From positions 11,949,001 to 12,013,000 of the forward strand of contig NC_079888.1 in the NCBI RefSeq assembly GCF_029227915.1: a DNA stretch of 64,000 nucleotides. The letters are read 5' to 3'. This DNA is from Hydractinia symbiolongicarpus (Eukaryota > Cnidaria > Hydrozoa > Anthoathecata > Hydractiniidae). The translations under genes were made by a program, and so were the position numbers. A model generated the notes under the pieces. The model searched no databases. It was not told the origin of the DNA and saw only the letters and a list, made by a program, of their open reading frames with translations. The first letter of the stretch is position 1; each line of letters starts with the position of its first letter. Positions 1-10,572 of this stretch are shown here, in pieces.

Positions 1-89
1 CACGCAACCGTTGCCAATGTTGAAAAATACCTGCTTGCTTGTGTTGGGCTTCACAATTTTCTTATGATGCAGGTTCAGGTTGCTTGATG

Positions 90-282
90 TCACGTGGTGT
101 TCGGTTGTTGGGTATTAATTCTGGCTGCTAGTGACTTCATGAAATCACTTTCACTCTCATACGGATGATTTTTCTTCATTTTCTTTGCCTTTGAGCACTT
201 CTTTTTATCATTTGTTGTCACATCACCAGCATTGCTTTCATTGCCGTCGGATTGTGGGACAGGAATACTGCAACGAGTTGGT
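90..282 (-). CDS. possible terminal coding exon, unknown protein
   Basis: On the minus strand a good acceptor (TATATTGCAG) at about 283 opens a frame of roughly 63 codons that ends in a stop at 90. The peptide is hydrophilic and rich in Lys and Ser: a KKKCSKAKKMKK basic run, then an acidic HPYESESDF stretch, ending in TQQPNTT. I recognise no domain. Upstream exons would lie at higher coordinates on the same strand and I could not identify them. It may be the 3' exon of a gene running out of the window, or a piece of a retroelement, since a gag-like pseudogene on the same strand starts 0.9 kb away. Confidence 0.25.
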
Positions 283-659
283 CTGGCTGCAATATATAGA
301 TCAGTCCAATGCATGAAACTACACTTAAAATAATCTCTGATTGTCTTGTTTTCGGCGACAGAAATCTTAGATTGATTGGATTTTTCAAATTTTTTTTATA
401 CCGTTTGCGTGAATTTGAAAATGCTTTTTCACTGCTTGAACTAAAAGATACGAAAAATTAAAAAAAGCCTAACAACCAAAACAAAAATAAACAAACGATA
501 ACATATCAACTACAGTAGCCACATACCATCTTTAAAACCAAGTTCTCCAGCTACTTTTTTTCAGCAATTATTCTTTAATTTTTTTTTTTGAAATCTTTAG
601 ATCGTTTGTTATACAACACAAGATATGACCGGACAGCTTCAAAAATTTACTCGTCTGTT

Positions 660-1185
660 CGTTTCGCCATGTTGCTTAGTCGATAAGAAAAATCCACTTA
701 GGAAGAAAAACAATAAAGAAGATCTTTTATCAAAAATTTATTTGGTTGCTGCTTTTTTCAATTTAATCACCGTTAAAGGAGATACAAGTTTTTAAAATTT
801 TGCTGACGTAAGCAAAGACCTGTCAAAATACAAAAACATTTCTTTTAGAAATTTGTATACCGTTGCCTTCATTAAATAGAGCTTAAAGCGCATCCTCGTC
901 CCCAGGGCTTGTTGCTAATGTCAAAACCGCTAGCGCTCACATGATGTCAAAAAAGCAAAAGCGCCTGGGGACGAGGTTGCTTAAATTGCTGATCAAGAAA
1001 ATGTAAAGGATTATGTGATTTTGATGAACGGTTACAGAGATGTGGTTATCAACTCTACCGCGCGATGAAAAATAACCACCTCGTTTACAAGCCTTAGAGT
1101 TATAATTGCATTGCAATGGCTTTATTAATTTAAATTTGAAGGATTAATCGAGTACTTACGTATGATGATTGATCCAGATTTTATT
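660..1185. repeat. interspersed repeat copy (GATAAG..AAATCCACTTAGG family) with a nested MITE
   Basis: Recurring words include AAATCCACTTAGG, GCTGACGTAAGCAAAGACC, CTGATCAAGAAAATGTA and GAACGGTTACAGAGAT. The same words in the same order occur at 2930-3360 and several times at 47480-48780, so this is a dispersed family of unknown class. It has no coding capacity that I can see. This copy is interrupted by the 91-bp MITE at 888-978. Confidence 0.7.
888..978. mobile_element. 91-bp MITE with GCTTAAA target duplication
   Basis: The ends are inverted copies of CCTCGTCCCCAGG (893-905, and CCTGGGGACGAGG at 964-976). The element is bordered by the direct repeat GCTTAAA at 881-887 and 979-985. It splits a host repeat whose uninterrupted copies read CTTAAA then GCTGATCAAG, so the insertion is visible directly. 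A relative lies at about 56420-56500. Confidence 0.75.
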
Positions 1186-1214
1186 TTCCAAATCTTCTGA
1201 GTTTAACTTCTCAG

Positions 1215-2365
1215 GGAGTGGTTTCGATCTTTTGAGAAGGTCTTCTCGTTTATTGACTGGTTATACTTTGCAGAGGAGGAATAACTGGAGGATGGCTATT
1301 TGTACTTTTTAAAGTTATTTTTTGAATATGGTGTAGATGGTCGTGAGAGCGCTTTACTAGTTTTCTCCTCATCTTGCAATGATTGGATTCTTTTGTCCAA
1401 ATCATCTACAAACAGCAACAAGTCTTCTTCAGACACATCCTTTGCCAATCCTTTTAGGTGAGGCATTGCACCGATTAATCCTCCTCTTCGATACTGATTT
1501 AGCTGCTGGTTGGCGTTACCGATTAGACAGAGGGCATCTTTAGCCAAATTTGATAAAATGGATGGTTTTATTACAATAAGGTTTCCTTGTTTGGGTGCCT
1601 TAATAATTTGGTCTACCAATTGTAAGATATGCACTTGGCTTTTCGAAACAGTGGTTTGCAGTTTCTGCAATACCAGATCATTTGATCTTTTGCTGTCTGC
1701 CTTGGCCCAAATAGGTTTGTTGCAGCTCTTTACAGAGAAAAACGGCAATTCGTGGGAATTTGGACGTTCTATAGTCTGCCTTTCAATTTTTTATTGGTAC
1801 GTTTCTTCGACCACATGAGTTTAGCCATAGATGCTAAAGGTGGAGCTACTTCTGTGCCAAAGGAGTCTTCATGTTATATTCTTTGATGAGGTCAGACCAG
1901 ACATCTTGGTCTGGGTCGTCTAACTGGTTTTCTTCTTGCCCCAACATTTCATTCATTAAATCATCATACAGTTGGTTTGATGTTGATGTACTTATGACAT
2001 CAACATCTTTTTTACTAGACCTCCTAGTACAAGAGCTAGATTCTGCATGACTGAGGCAAGTTTCTGCTGATGAAGACCTGGATCTTCTCCTTCCTCTAGG
2101 ATATGGAAGCATTTGCTTCATTTTGTTTATCTGCATGACTTAGACCAGGAGAATTGTCTCCACTGCGGTACACATGGAAGTTATTATCATTGTTTAAAAC
2201 ATCGGCTCGGAGGCTGTTCAATGAAGTAGAAAATTTTTCTCCTAGGGCTGTGATTGATTCCAGCTGCTGTTGTTGCATGGCTGGAAGGAGCTTAGTTAAA
2301 AAATCCATTGGAGTTTCTAACACTATGGGTTAACCACCCTCTTTTGGAGTTGAGGTGTCTGCCAT
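1215..2365 (-). pseudogene. decayed gag-like ORF1 of a retrotransposon
   Basis: Read on the minus strand, an ATG at 2365 begins a protein with a Gln-rich segment, a basic Arg/Ser run (PRGRRRSRSSS), an acidic segment (EENQLDDPDQDVW), then a helical domain with IWAKADSKRSNDLVLQKLQ and DALCLIGNANQQLNQYRRGG, ending after a Ser/Thr-rich tail near 1215. The order resembles the gag-like first ORF that accompanies tyrosine-recombinase (DIRS/Ngaro type) elements in cnidarians; that class call is from memory. The reading frame is broken: an in-frame stop about 12 codons in, a frameshift near 2100-2136, another near 1855, a stop near 1770 and one at about 1296. No reverse transcriptase or recombinase is seen beside it. 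Confidence 0.55.
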
Positions 2366-4102
2366 TTTGATTGCAGCTCACCATAAATTTTAGATCTATA
2401 GCAATAAGTAAATAAATAAAATTATATAAGAGAAGGAATAAATATAATTCTCTACTACTTATGGAAAAAATAATAAAATATAGCTAGCTATAGAAAAAGA
2501 ATAAAAAACGGATTAGCATAGCTGAAGTTTACCAATCGCAAACACCAACAAATCGACCACGTCCGTCACCTTCAGTAAGATTTGGGAAATGAACTGCTGA
2601 GGATTTTGGGTTATCGAGCTTCGCTCATACTCTGCTTGCGCAGAAGATTGGGAAATAAAATAAGATATATTGACGCTTAATTGATGTTATTGACGTTGTT
2701 GTCGTATCGTCAGTAGAGTTAACAAATAAGACATAACTTTTCGGCGACATCAAAGAAAAATGAAGATATCCATTTTGGCGGTCACAGACAGACATAACTT
2801 TCGTAATAATATAATAGAAGAAATATAAATTGTTTTAATGAGTTAGTGTAGTGCATAAATTTTTTATCAATTCTTTTAATTAATTCTTTATTTAAATAAA
2901 GAAATTTAAATGGCTGTTTTCTATCATGTGTTTTTGACAAACAATTAAAGAGATATAAGGGTTTAAAAATCTTGCTGACCTCAGCAAAAACCCGCTAGAC
3001 CAAAATTTTTTTTAAATTTGTGTACCTCTGTTGTATAGAGCGTGAAAGACTGATCAAGAAAATGTATAGGATCATGTACTTTTGACGAACGGTTATAGGA
3101 GATATTGGGTTTTTTAGGTATTTTGATGACTTCATCAATCCGTCTGTTCCGAAACAAATGGATTCACCCAGCTTTTTAAAACTAGTCCTATTTTGATTCA
3201 AGGCGGTCCCTAGTTACGGACACAGGAGACGACGTCTGTTACTCCCATTAATTTCCAAGTTATTTGACCCTAAACTTAAAAGTGCGCTGCAGTGGCTTTT
3301 CACCAACTTTCATAATATCATTGACGTTAGTCTTTGTAATTTAAATAGCCGTTAAACAAATTGTTTTTCAAAATTTGTGCATTATCTCCATTGGAAAGAA
3401 TTTTAGCCTTGTTCGGTATTCTCATTCGCAGACACCTTTTCGTATTAAAACAAGAGATTTTTCAGTCTCAAACATTATTTGTAAGGGAAATGTTCGATTT
3501 GTGATGTGAAACATTCGATTTTGTAAAAACGTTAAAAAAATTTCTTAACACTGCCTTAACACCGGTGTTAAATATCTAAAAATTTTGATATTTCGACACC
3601 AGCGCTAAAGGAAGCGTTATCGCGTTCTACAAAATTTCATGGTGTGGTGTTAACACTGTTAACGCAGACCATTTACGCTACATATTCAGTATCGCGTTAA
3701 GCGCCTATATGAACGTTCAACCCCCTTGACACCATCAGTGTGAACAAGGCTTTAAACGCCGGCAAAAAGAAACACCGCCTTTTAATTAACGGCTCCGACT
3801 TTAGGAATTGCTCACAAATGTCGTTAACCGTTAGGGGTAGAGGTTATGCTGAACTTGACGCTGGTTGACGGTGGAGGGGGTTGACACTACTGTTGACTTT
3901 TTTATAAATATGTTAACACTAAATGTGATCAGCTTTTGCAAATCCTCCCGTCTTGCTATTTTTGGCTTTTCATTTAAATCAACTCAAGGGAAGGGGGTAT
4001 AGCAAAATTGACACAGGCTAAAAAAATCTTGAAAAATGATTGATGTCATTTGTAAACAAGCCCTAAGAAAACTTATACCTTTGAATTCAATTATATCTTT
4101 AG
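2366..4102. other. non-coding stretch with a second repeat copy
   Basis: Positions 2930-3360 carry another copy of the repeat described at 660-1185 (AAGAGATATAAGGG, CTGACCTCAGCAAAAACCCG, GATCAAGAAAATGTATAGG, CATCAATCCGTCTGTTCCGAAAC). The remainder is AT-rich with no exon I can support. If the membrane-protein gene extends upstream, its preceding exon must end in phase 2; I found no convincing candidate here. Confidence 0.5.
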
Positions 4103-4257
4103 AATTGGAAGTCTCATTGTGGATTATTCGATCTCATCCGATGTATATTTAAACACCTCAGCTCTCAACACTGCGTTCAATGCACAAGTTAAGAATACGT
4201 CTATTTCAAAAAATGGGACGGTACATTTTAACGGGACGGTGGAGACTTCATTGATTT
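4103..4257 (+). CDS. exon: C-terminal half of SEA domain
   Basis: Acceptor ATATCTTTAG, donor GTAAGT. The exon enters after a phase-2 intron and leaves in phase 1. It encodes I-GSLIVDYSIS, then an alternating hydrophobic/polar helix segment (SALNTAFNAQVKNTSIS) and the strand FNGTVETSLI, as SEA domains do. Four N-x-S/T sequons fall within 50 residues. Confidence 0.75.
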
Positions 4258-7200
4258 GTAAGTTATGAAGATATATAGCAATAAAAGTAATTTAAATTTA
4301 ATGACTTTCTAGTATTACACAATTTTGTAGGAATGGTTAAAAAAATAAGAACAATGGTAAGGCTTGAATTGCTGAATTTACAGAAATATATTTTAGGGCG
4401 AAAAATTTCGAAAAATCTGTTGTTACAAATTTGAGAAACTTTGACTTAGTGACAAAAATGTGTAATGTGCTGTAAAATAAATAAAAACAAGAAGCCCTGG
4501 GGGCTCTAAGAATTTCCGCACGCTACCAAAATATTTGATGAAAACCTGCTAATTCGTTGTGTTATTGTGCCAAACATTCGAAGGGGTTTGGTGCATGAAC
4601 CTCTGAAGATAAAGCACACCAGTGACATTATATCTTACAACAAACGCAAACAAAACGAAACGTGTCATAATAAACTCACATTTTAAAAGAAATTGCTAAC
4701 AAAAAATACAGCCTATCATTCATGGTTGAAAGTCTTGCGATTGAAACGTTTATGGTCTTAAACGGCATTAGTTGACAAAAAATCAAAATTTTGATGTGAC
4801 CATCATTTTCAGCATACTTTTTTTATTAACTGTGTCAATTTTTGTCGAAAATAAAGCAGTTTTAATTTTTGGATAAATTTTGGCCTGAAATGACATTTAG
4901 GCAAGAAGAAATCAAACTTTTGTACCATCATCATTTTCAGCATACTTTTTTTGTTAATTGTGCCAAAATTTGTCAAAAATAAAGTAGTTTTAATTTTTGG
5001 ACCAACTTTGGCCTAAAATGACATTTAAGGTGGCAAAAAACCAAAATTTTGATGTCACCCTCATGTTCACCATACTTTTTTTGTTAATTGTGCCAAAATT
5101 TGTCAAAAATAAAGTAGTTTTAATTTTTGGACCAACTTTGGCCTAAAATGACATTTAGGTAACAAGAAATCAAAATTTTCATGTCACCATCATGTTCAGC
5201 ATACTTTAATTGTTTACGGTGCCAAATTTTGTTAAAAATAAAGTAGTTTTAATTTTTGGACCAATTTTGGCCTACAATGACATTTAAGGTGGCAAAAAAC
5301 CAAAATTTTGATGTCACCATCATGTTCACCATACTTTTTTTGTTAATTGTGCCAAAATTTGTCAAAAATAAAGTAGTTTTAATTTTTGGACCAACTTTGG
5401 CCTAAAATGACATTTAGGTAACAAGAAATCAAAATTTTCATGTCACCATCATGTTCAGCATACTTTAATTGTTTACTGTGCCAAATTTTGTTAAAAATAA
5501 AGTAGTTTTAATTTTTGGACCAATTTTGGCCTGAAATGACATTTAGGTAAGTAGAAATCAAAATTTTGATGTCACCGTCATGTTCAGCATACTTTATTTG
5601 TTAAGTGTTCCAAATTTTGTTGAAAATTAGTTCTAATTTTTGGACCAATTTTGGCCTAAAATGACATTTAGGTGACAAAAATCAAAATTATTATGTCACC
5701 ATTATGTTCAGCATACTTTTTTGTTAACTGTGCCAAATTTTGTCGAAAACAAATACAAATTTTGGCCTGAAGCGTCAATACTAGACTTCCCAGTAGTTAA
5801 GGAGCTTGGGTACGAAGTTTACATCTGTAACGGACCAACATGAAATCCCAGGGTCGATTTTTTCTCAAAAAATGCTCCGAAATAAAAAAACGACGGTTTT
5901 AAAGAATTTCCTACGCCTTCGGGCGCGGAAATTCAATTACTCGAAATACAAGAACAAAACAAGAACAATTTCGACTGAAACACCTCTGACTAAAGTAAAA
6001 TTTCCTGATTCTTGTAATTTAATGGTATTTTTTCGAATTTAAAAAAATATATATGCATTGTGATCCTTTTTCCTAATGAACTAAATTGGTTGCGTTTATT
6101 CGTAAAATCGCAAATCATTTTCTCCACAAAAGCTTCTTAATTAGATATCCGTTTTTTCAGTCGCAGAATTATGCAGCCGACGCCCATGTCACGTGAACGC
6201 CACATGTACCAATCAGCCAGATAAGTCAACTTTTACATGTGAATGCGACACAGGTTACCATGGCAACGGGTTTGCTTGTGAACGAGACCGGAAAGTGGTA
6301 AAAGAATATGAATGTAAGTGTTCTTTTCCTCCACATTTCAAAGATCCTCTCCACATTTCAAAGATCTTCTCCACATTTCGAAGATCTTCTCCACATTTCG
6401 AAGATCCTCTGCACACCTTGTTGTGTTTGCACATTGCTACATGCAGTATATAATATTTAAGTAATGATTAGAACTGAGAAAGTAAACAACTTCGCCTAGC
6501 AATGTGTACGATTGACATGAATAAGTTGAAAACTTTTTGTAAACAATAATGGTGTCAAATGATGCAGGTGAGTTGTTCAGAACGAGCTCCTTTATTCAGT
6601 ACTGGGGTCAACAATAAACCTTTTTGGGCAAGGTGAACGTGGCTTTGTGTGAAAAAGGAGAAGCGAATTTCTAAAATAGAGTTCTAGAGGCTGTTCATAT
6701 GGAACTCGAGCCAGCCCGGTTGGAGGGCCAGCCTGTCTGCTGTTATCTCGCCTAAATGCTTTTTTCAAAGGAATTTGAGTAATTAAATTATTTTGTTATG
6801 AAAATTATTGTAGTAGTTGTAGCGTTTTTTTGCATATAAAAACAAGTTACAAGCCTCTATATAAGAGCCCCTTAAATGCTTGCTTCCCAAGACAAGACCT
6901 TAGCATTTTATTAAACAAAGGAAGATCAAAGTCATGTCCTTTACCAATCGAAAATAGACCTAGGTTAAAAAAATCGGGGGTCAGACGCTTATTATACGCA
7001 ATTAATAACCTTGTCCCCAATGTTTATTAGATTTTCTACATCCAACACCTAAGAAACATTGGGGACTAGACTGAAGAATTGACTGTGTTGCAGTAAATGA
7101 ATTTCGTTTGAACATGAATAAATATTTAAGGCCAGATAACAGTCGCTGTTATTTTTGTATGGATGATAAATGATTGTATTTTTAGGGTCGCACGACGCTA

Positions 7201-8985
7201 TCATACTTGTGGCAGTGATTGGATCGTTGGCATCGTTGCTGATTCTTATTCTTTCATGTTGTTTGTGTGTGAAGTGTTGTGTTGAGAAATCTATGAAGAA
7301 GTACGTATGATTGAGTTTATACCAGGGAGTGGGAAAAAGTCTGGGTTAATTTTCACGATAAATTTTACGAAAAAAGAATTGAAATTTTCAAAGGTAAAAA
7401 TTCCTAATATTTTGCGAAAATAAAATTTAGCGAATTTCACAAAAAGCAACTTGATGACATTACTTTCTCCTACTTTATATCGTTTTTTGAGGGATAAGAG
7501 ACAGAAAAAAGAACTGCCAAATTGGAATTTATATACCAAGAAAAAAAATTTAATGAAAGTCCATCCATGGCTACCTGCTAAGGACCATCCATGGGCAGTT
7601 AACTATCTACTAAGGACCATCCATGGGCAGTTAACTACCTACTAAGGACCATCCATGGACAGTTAACTACCTACTAAGGACAGACGCACAAGTTGTAAAG
7701 CCTACAAAGAATTTCATTGATTCTAAATTTGATAAGTGATGCGGAACGTATATAGGAATTGTTTTTGTCTGGCACGGATGGCACGGTATAAAGCAATTAC
7801 CTCAGTCAACTGACAAATGAGGGGATGTTTCTTGGTACTGATAATCACGGGAATAATTTTTGTGACTTTGCCATGAACTCGCAAAAATTTGTCCCCCAAT
7901 TAGTAAATTTGAGCTTTTATTAGTAAACTATGCATTCACGCAAAACATAAGCCCACTTGTAGTAAAGTGTGGAATTAAAGAATGCTAATTGATAAACTTG
8001 GGATAGCTATTGTTTGTTTTTTTAGTTTTTTATGGGAATTAAAATACTGCGAACAGCTTGATTTTTGGCGACTTTAGGTTCGCGAAACTCACATGAAACT
8101 CACACGAAAGAGCTTGCAAACCTGTCTTTTTTTTGGAACAATTTTAGTTGTGTTTTGAGGTAAAGGATCTGAAATTTTAGCTTTTTGTGCTAATGTTATT
8201 ATGGTATACATCATAAGTTAGATCGTTAGATGCTGAGACAAAATTGCAGGTATGAGTGATAAACAGGGTAACAAGTATTAATATTTATATAAATATTTTC
8301 AAAATAAAAACAGGATGGCTAAAAACACATATCACCAGGTACCATTGATAGACCACTAAAAAGTCTTTTCAAACTTTTAAGCACTTTTATATAAAATCAA
8401 CTTGTTTTTTCGCGGGAGGTAAGCTTTAAAGTATTAAACTAATTTCTCTTTCGTGTGTACGCAGTAGTTACGATACGACGGATCGTCACCAAGGTTACGA
8501 CAACTATATTACGACGAAAGACATGGAAACAAACCATAATGTGAAACTCCAGATGTATAGTTTTGATTCACCGCCCGAAGCTCAGCGTTACGATGTACTA
8601 AATGCACCAAAGGTTTGTATCTGCTTTTCTGTTTTCTGTCCACTTTGTATTTTATTAAAACTACTTCGAAACATGTCCGAAGAAAAATCAAATTGGTATA
8701 TTTTTGAAACCTTGTCTATGAGTCTTCGTGATTTGTTTTGTTTGTTTGTTGATGATAGACATTTATTTTTAGTCAGCGAAAAGGAAAAGTCTTAGATATT
8801 TTATTATTTTTCAATTAATCCACTAAGCTCAAAAGTTTTTAGTTTAACCCACTAAATTTTGTGTATCGCCTTGGACTAAAAAAATTAAATTGATTTTACC
8901 AATACATTTTTTTCTTCTGTAATAAATGGTTAATTAAAGTAAAATTTCCTAATTCACGGTTGCAACGCAGTGGAATCGTATTTAA
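4103..8985 (+). CDS. SEA-EGF-transmembrane protein, 3' part of gene (partial)
   Basis: Four exons join in one frame: 4103-4257, 6161-6313, 7186-7300 and 8465-8612, with a weaker last exon at 8971-8985. The first encodes the C-terminal half of a SEA domain (GSLIVDYSIS) with N-glycosylation sites NTS twice and NGT twice. The second is an EGF-like module with six cysteines (LCSRRPC, ATC, FTCEC, FAC). The third is one transmembrane helix (IILVAVIGSLASLLILIL) followed by a Cys/Lys stop-transfer (CCLCVKCC). The fourth is a cytoplasmic tail rich in Tyr (SYDTTD, GYDNYITT, QMYSFDSPPEAQRYDVL). SEA then EGF then TM is the layout of membrane mucins and related adhesion proteins. SEA domains often self-cleave at GSxxV, and GSLIV is present. 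The N-terminus lies upstream or outside the window. Exon phases (1/2, 1/2, 2/1) match at each junction, which is strong support. The last exon is uncertain: the acceptor at 8970 gives only WNRI and a stop. Confidence 0.8.
4771..5770. repeat. minisatellite, about eight 125-132 bp units, in SEA-EGF gene intron
   Basis: Each unit contains ATCAAAATTTT, GTCACCATCATGTTCAGCATAC, a GTGCCAAATTTTGT block and TTTTTGGACCAA. The CAGCATAC/CACCATAC word recurs near 4809, 4936, 5067, 5195, 5327, 5455, 5584 and 5709. Two neighbouring two-unit blocks (starting near 5031 and 5290) are nearly identical, so there is a 259-bp higher-order dimer. It lies in the intron between the SEA and EGF exons. Confidence 0.9.
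6161..6313 (+). CDS. exon: EGF-like domain
   Basis: Acceptor GTTTTTTCAG, donor AAT|GTAAGTG. The six-Cys pattern is C-x4-C-x5-C-x10-C-x-C-x9-C, with the Gly-Tyr-x-Gly-x-Gly turn (TGYHGNG) before the last Cys. No calcium-binding D-x-D/N-E consensus is seen ahead of the first Cys. A 20-bp motif (CTCCACATTTCAAAGATCCT) is repeated four times just behind the donor, at about 6330-6412. Confidence 0.85.
6330..6412. repeat. 20-bp tandem repeat, four copies
   Basis: Four consecutive copies of CTCCACATTT then C(A/G)AAGATC(C/T)T directly after the EGF exon donor. It is intronic. Read through, it gives a spurious His/Phe/Lys-rich open frame. Confidence 0.9.
7186..7300 (+). CDS. exon: transmembrane helix
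   Basis: Acceptor TATTTTTAG, donor GTACGT. The exon codes for a short linker (SHDA), a hydrophobic helix of about 20 residues, and a cysteine-rich juxtamembrane stretch CCLCVKCC that could be palmitoylated (inference). Phase 1 in and phase 2 out join cleanly to both neighbours. Confidence 0.8.
7556..7682. repeat. 32-bp tandem repeat, about four copies
   Basis: The unit runs ACTAAGGACCATCCATGG then GCAGTTAACTACCT, repeated with few changes. It lies in the intron after the TM exon. Confidence 0.9.
8465..8612 (+). CDS. exon: cytoplasmic tail
   Basis: Acceptor GTACGCAG, donor AAG|GTTTGT. It encodes about 49 residues after the membrane anchor, with tyrosines at SYDTTD, GYDNY, QMYSFD and RYDVL. 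No ITAM/ITIM spacing is exact, so signalling is only a possibility. Confidence 0.75.
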
Positions 8986-10332
8986 AATCATCGGGCAACT
9001 CCTACTACTACGACGCGCGAAATGGGAATGTAGCCTGTGTTTTAGCCTTTAACGGGGTCGAGGCTACATGCTGAATCATTGGACGAACTTACGCATTTAT
9101 GTTTTCTATGTGTATTATGGAATTTAAAGTGCGTAAGTCAGATCACAAAATAAACACACAAAAAAACACAGTACAGTTGTTTGTGATTCTTTTACCTTTT
9201 TGTCTTTTATAACCTTTTTATTTTTGTAATATTTGTTTTTTGTATGTTCTAAAATGTTAAGATAAATATATTGTCACGTTTTTAGTCACGTATAGATCTT
9301 AAACGCACCAGTTTTAAGATTTTTGGCTTGGAACGAAGATTTTGAAGGCTAGCTAGCTAGAGCCTTACTTATTACTAATCTGTATGGTATAAAGAGCTTT
9401 TTATCCTACCCAACATTTATTTATTTATATGTTGATACTGTAGCCATTTAGCTCCTATCTTTCGCTAAAAAGTGAGAGTAAAAATGCAGTTTGGCTACTG
9501 TAATATTTTTAAGTAATAATTCTTATGCTAAATGCAGTTAGCTGGTAGCTACATCTTTTCTTATTTTCCTAAAAAACCTTTACTGCAAATAAAATGGCTG
9601 AGCAATTGGTAACGACAGGATGTTCCCTTTGTTTTTATTTAAACCGAAGTTTTTTTGGAAAATGGTATTACGCCTCTACACGCCTGTTCAGCTCTGTTAA
9701 CTGTACTAAGTGCTTAGCCCAGTCTGCTTTTTTGGTAAAGGCTGTTACGCCTATGGGCATGTCCAACACGGTTTACCTGTACTAAGGTCAGCCCACTGTG
9801 ACAATTAATTCTTAAACTTTCTCGGGAATCATGCCTGTATGGATGTGCAACAGTGTTTCCCTGGACTAACCGCTCAGCCCCCTGTGTCTGCGAGAAAGTT
9901 TTTTTCAAAAAGGTATTATCCATATACGCTGTGCAACACGGTTTAACTATACTATGCGCTCAGCCCGGTGTCACAATTAATTTCTTAACTTTCACAAAAA
10001 CTCATTCCGCAAAATAAAATAATATTGCGCGATTGTTTTCCTATGACAGGGTAACAACGGTTTGTAAACTCTACTTTTATTTCACCTATTGTTGCGGGAA
10101 ATTTATTTTTTGAAACTATAATGGTGTATGCGCTTCACTTGGTTTACGACATACTTTATACCTGTACTAAAGCGCTCCACCTGACCGTGTGGCACAGTTT
10201 ACGGCTCTTATTAAGCGCTCCACAGAGTATTCAACGCCAGGTCACTCCCCTGTATGTTAGTGGGTTAGAGCTAGGTTTTATGGTAAGAAAATCAGCGGGA
10301 GTAAGCCTGCCGTAAGTCAAATTCCTAACTAA
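8986..10332. repeat. intergenic; tandem repeat array of TTTACCTGTACTAAGCGCTCAGCCC family
   Basis: At about 9560-10290 a diverged array repeats the words CACGGTTTACCTGTACTAAG, CTCAGCCC, TGTGACAATTAATT and AACTTTC, ending in GCGCTCCAC copies. An inverted copy of the array lies at 48800-49530 (GTTAAAC, GGGCTGAGCGGTTAGT, CACTGAGCTAAGCGCTTAC). No gene is seen. AATAAA signals at about 8920 and 9150 could serve the membrane-protein gene. Confidence 0.65.
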
Positions 10333-10572
10333 GGGGCTGATTACATGGAGAATTTAAGCTGGGCAGAAATTTCAACTTGGGTAGAGCTAACTTACCGAGC
10401 TAGGATTTTTGCCCCGGGGCGGAAATGTCATATAATCGCAAAATCATTTTTAGCTGGGGTTGAAAACAACCATGCGCATGTGCTCGATCTCCATGTAATA
10501 GCAAAACATTTTTCAGCCCAGCCCCGAGTTGAAATTTCGACCCGGGCTGAAATTCTCCATGTAATCAGCCCC
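10333..10572. mobile_element. 240-bp MITE, PIF/Harbinger-like, TAA duplication
   Basis: Terminal inverted repeats begin GGGGCTGATTACATGGAGAA and continue, imperfectly, for about 48 bp (AAATTTCAACTTGGG versus CCGAGTTGAAATTT). The element is bordered by TAA at 10330-10332 and 10573-10575. GG-starting ends and a 3-bp TWA-type duplication are typical of PIF/Harbinger MITEs. It is non-coding; the open frames across it are chance. Confidence 0.85.

Noticed and set aside
4771-5770. CRISPR-like regular repeats
   Set aside because: Whole 128-bp units repeat with no unique spacers, and the genome is eukaryotic; it is a minisatellite.
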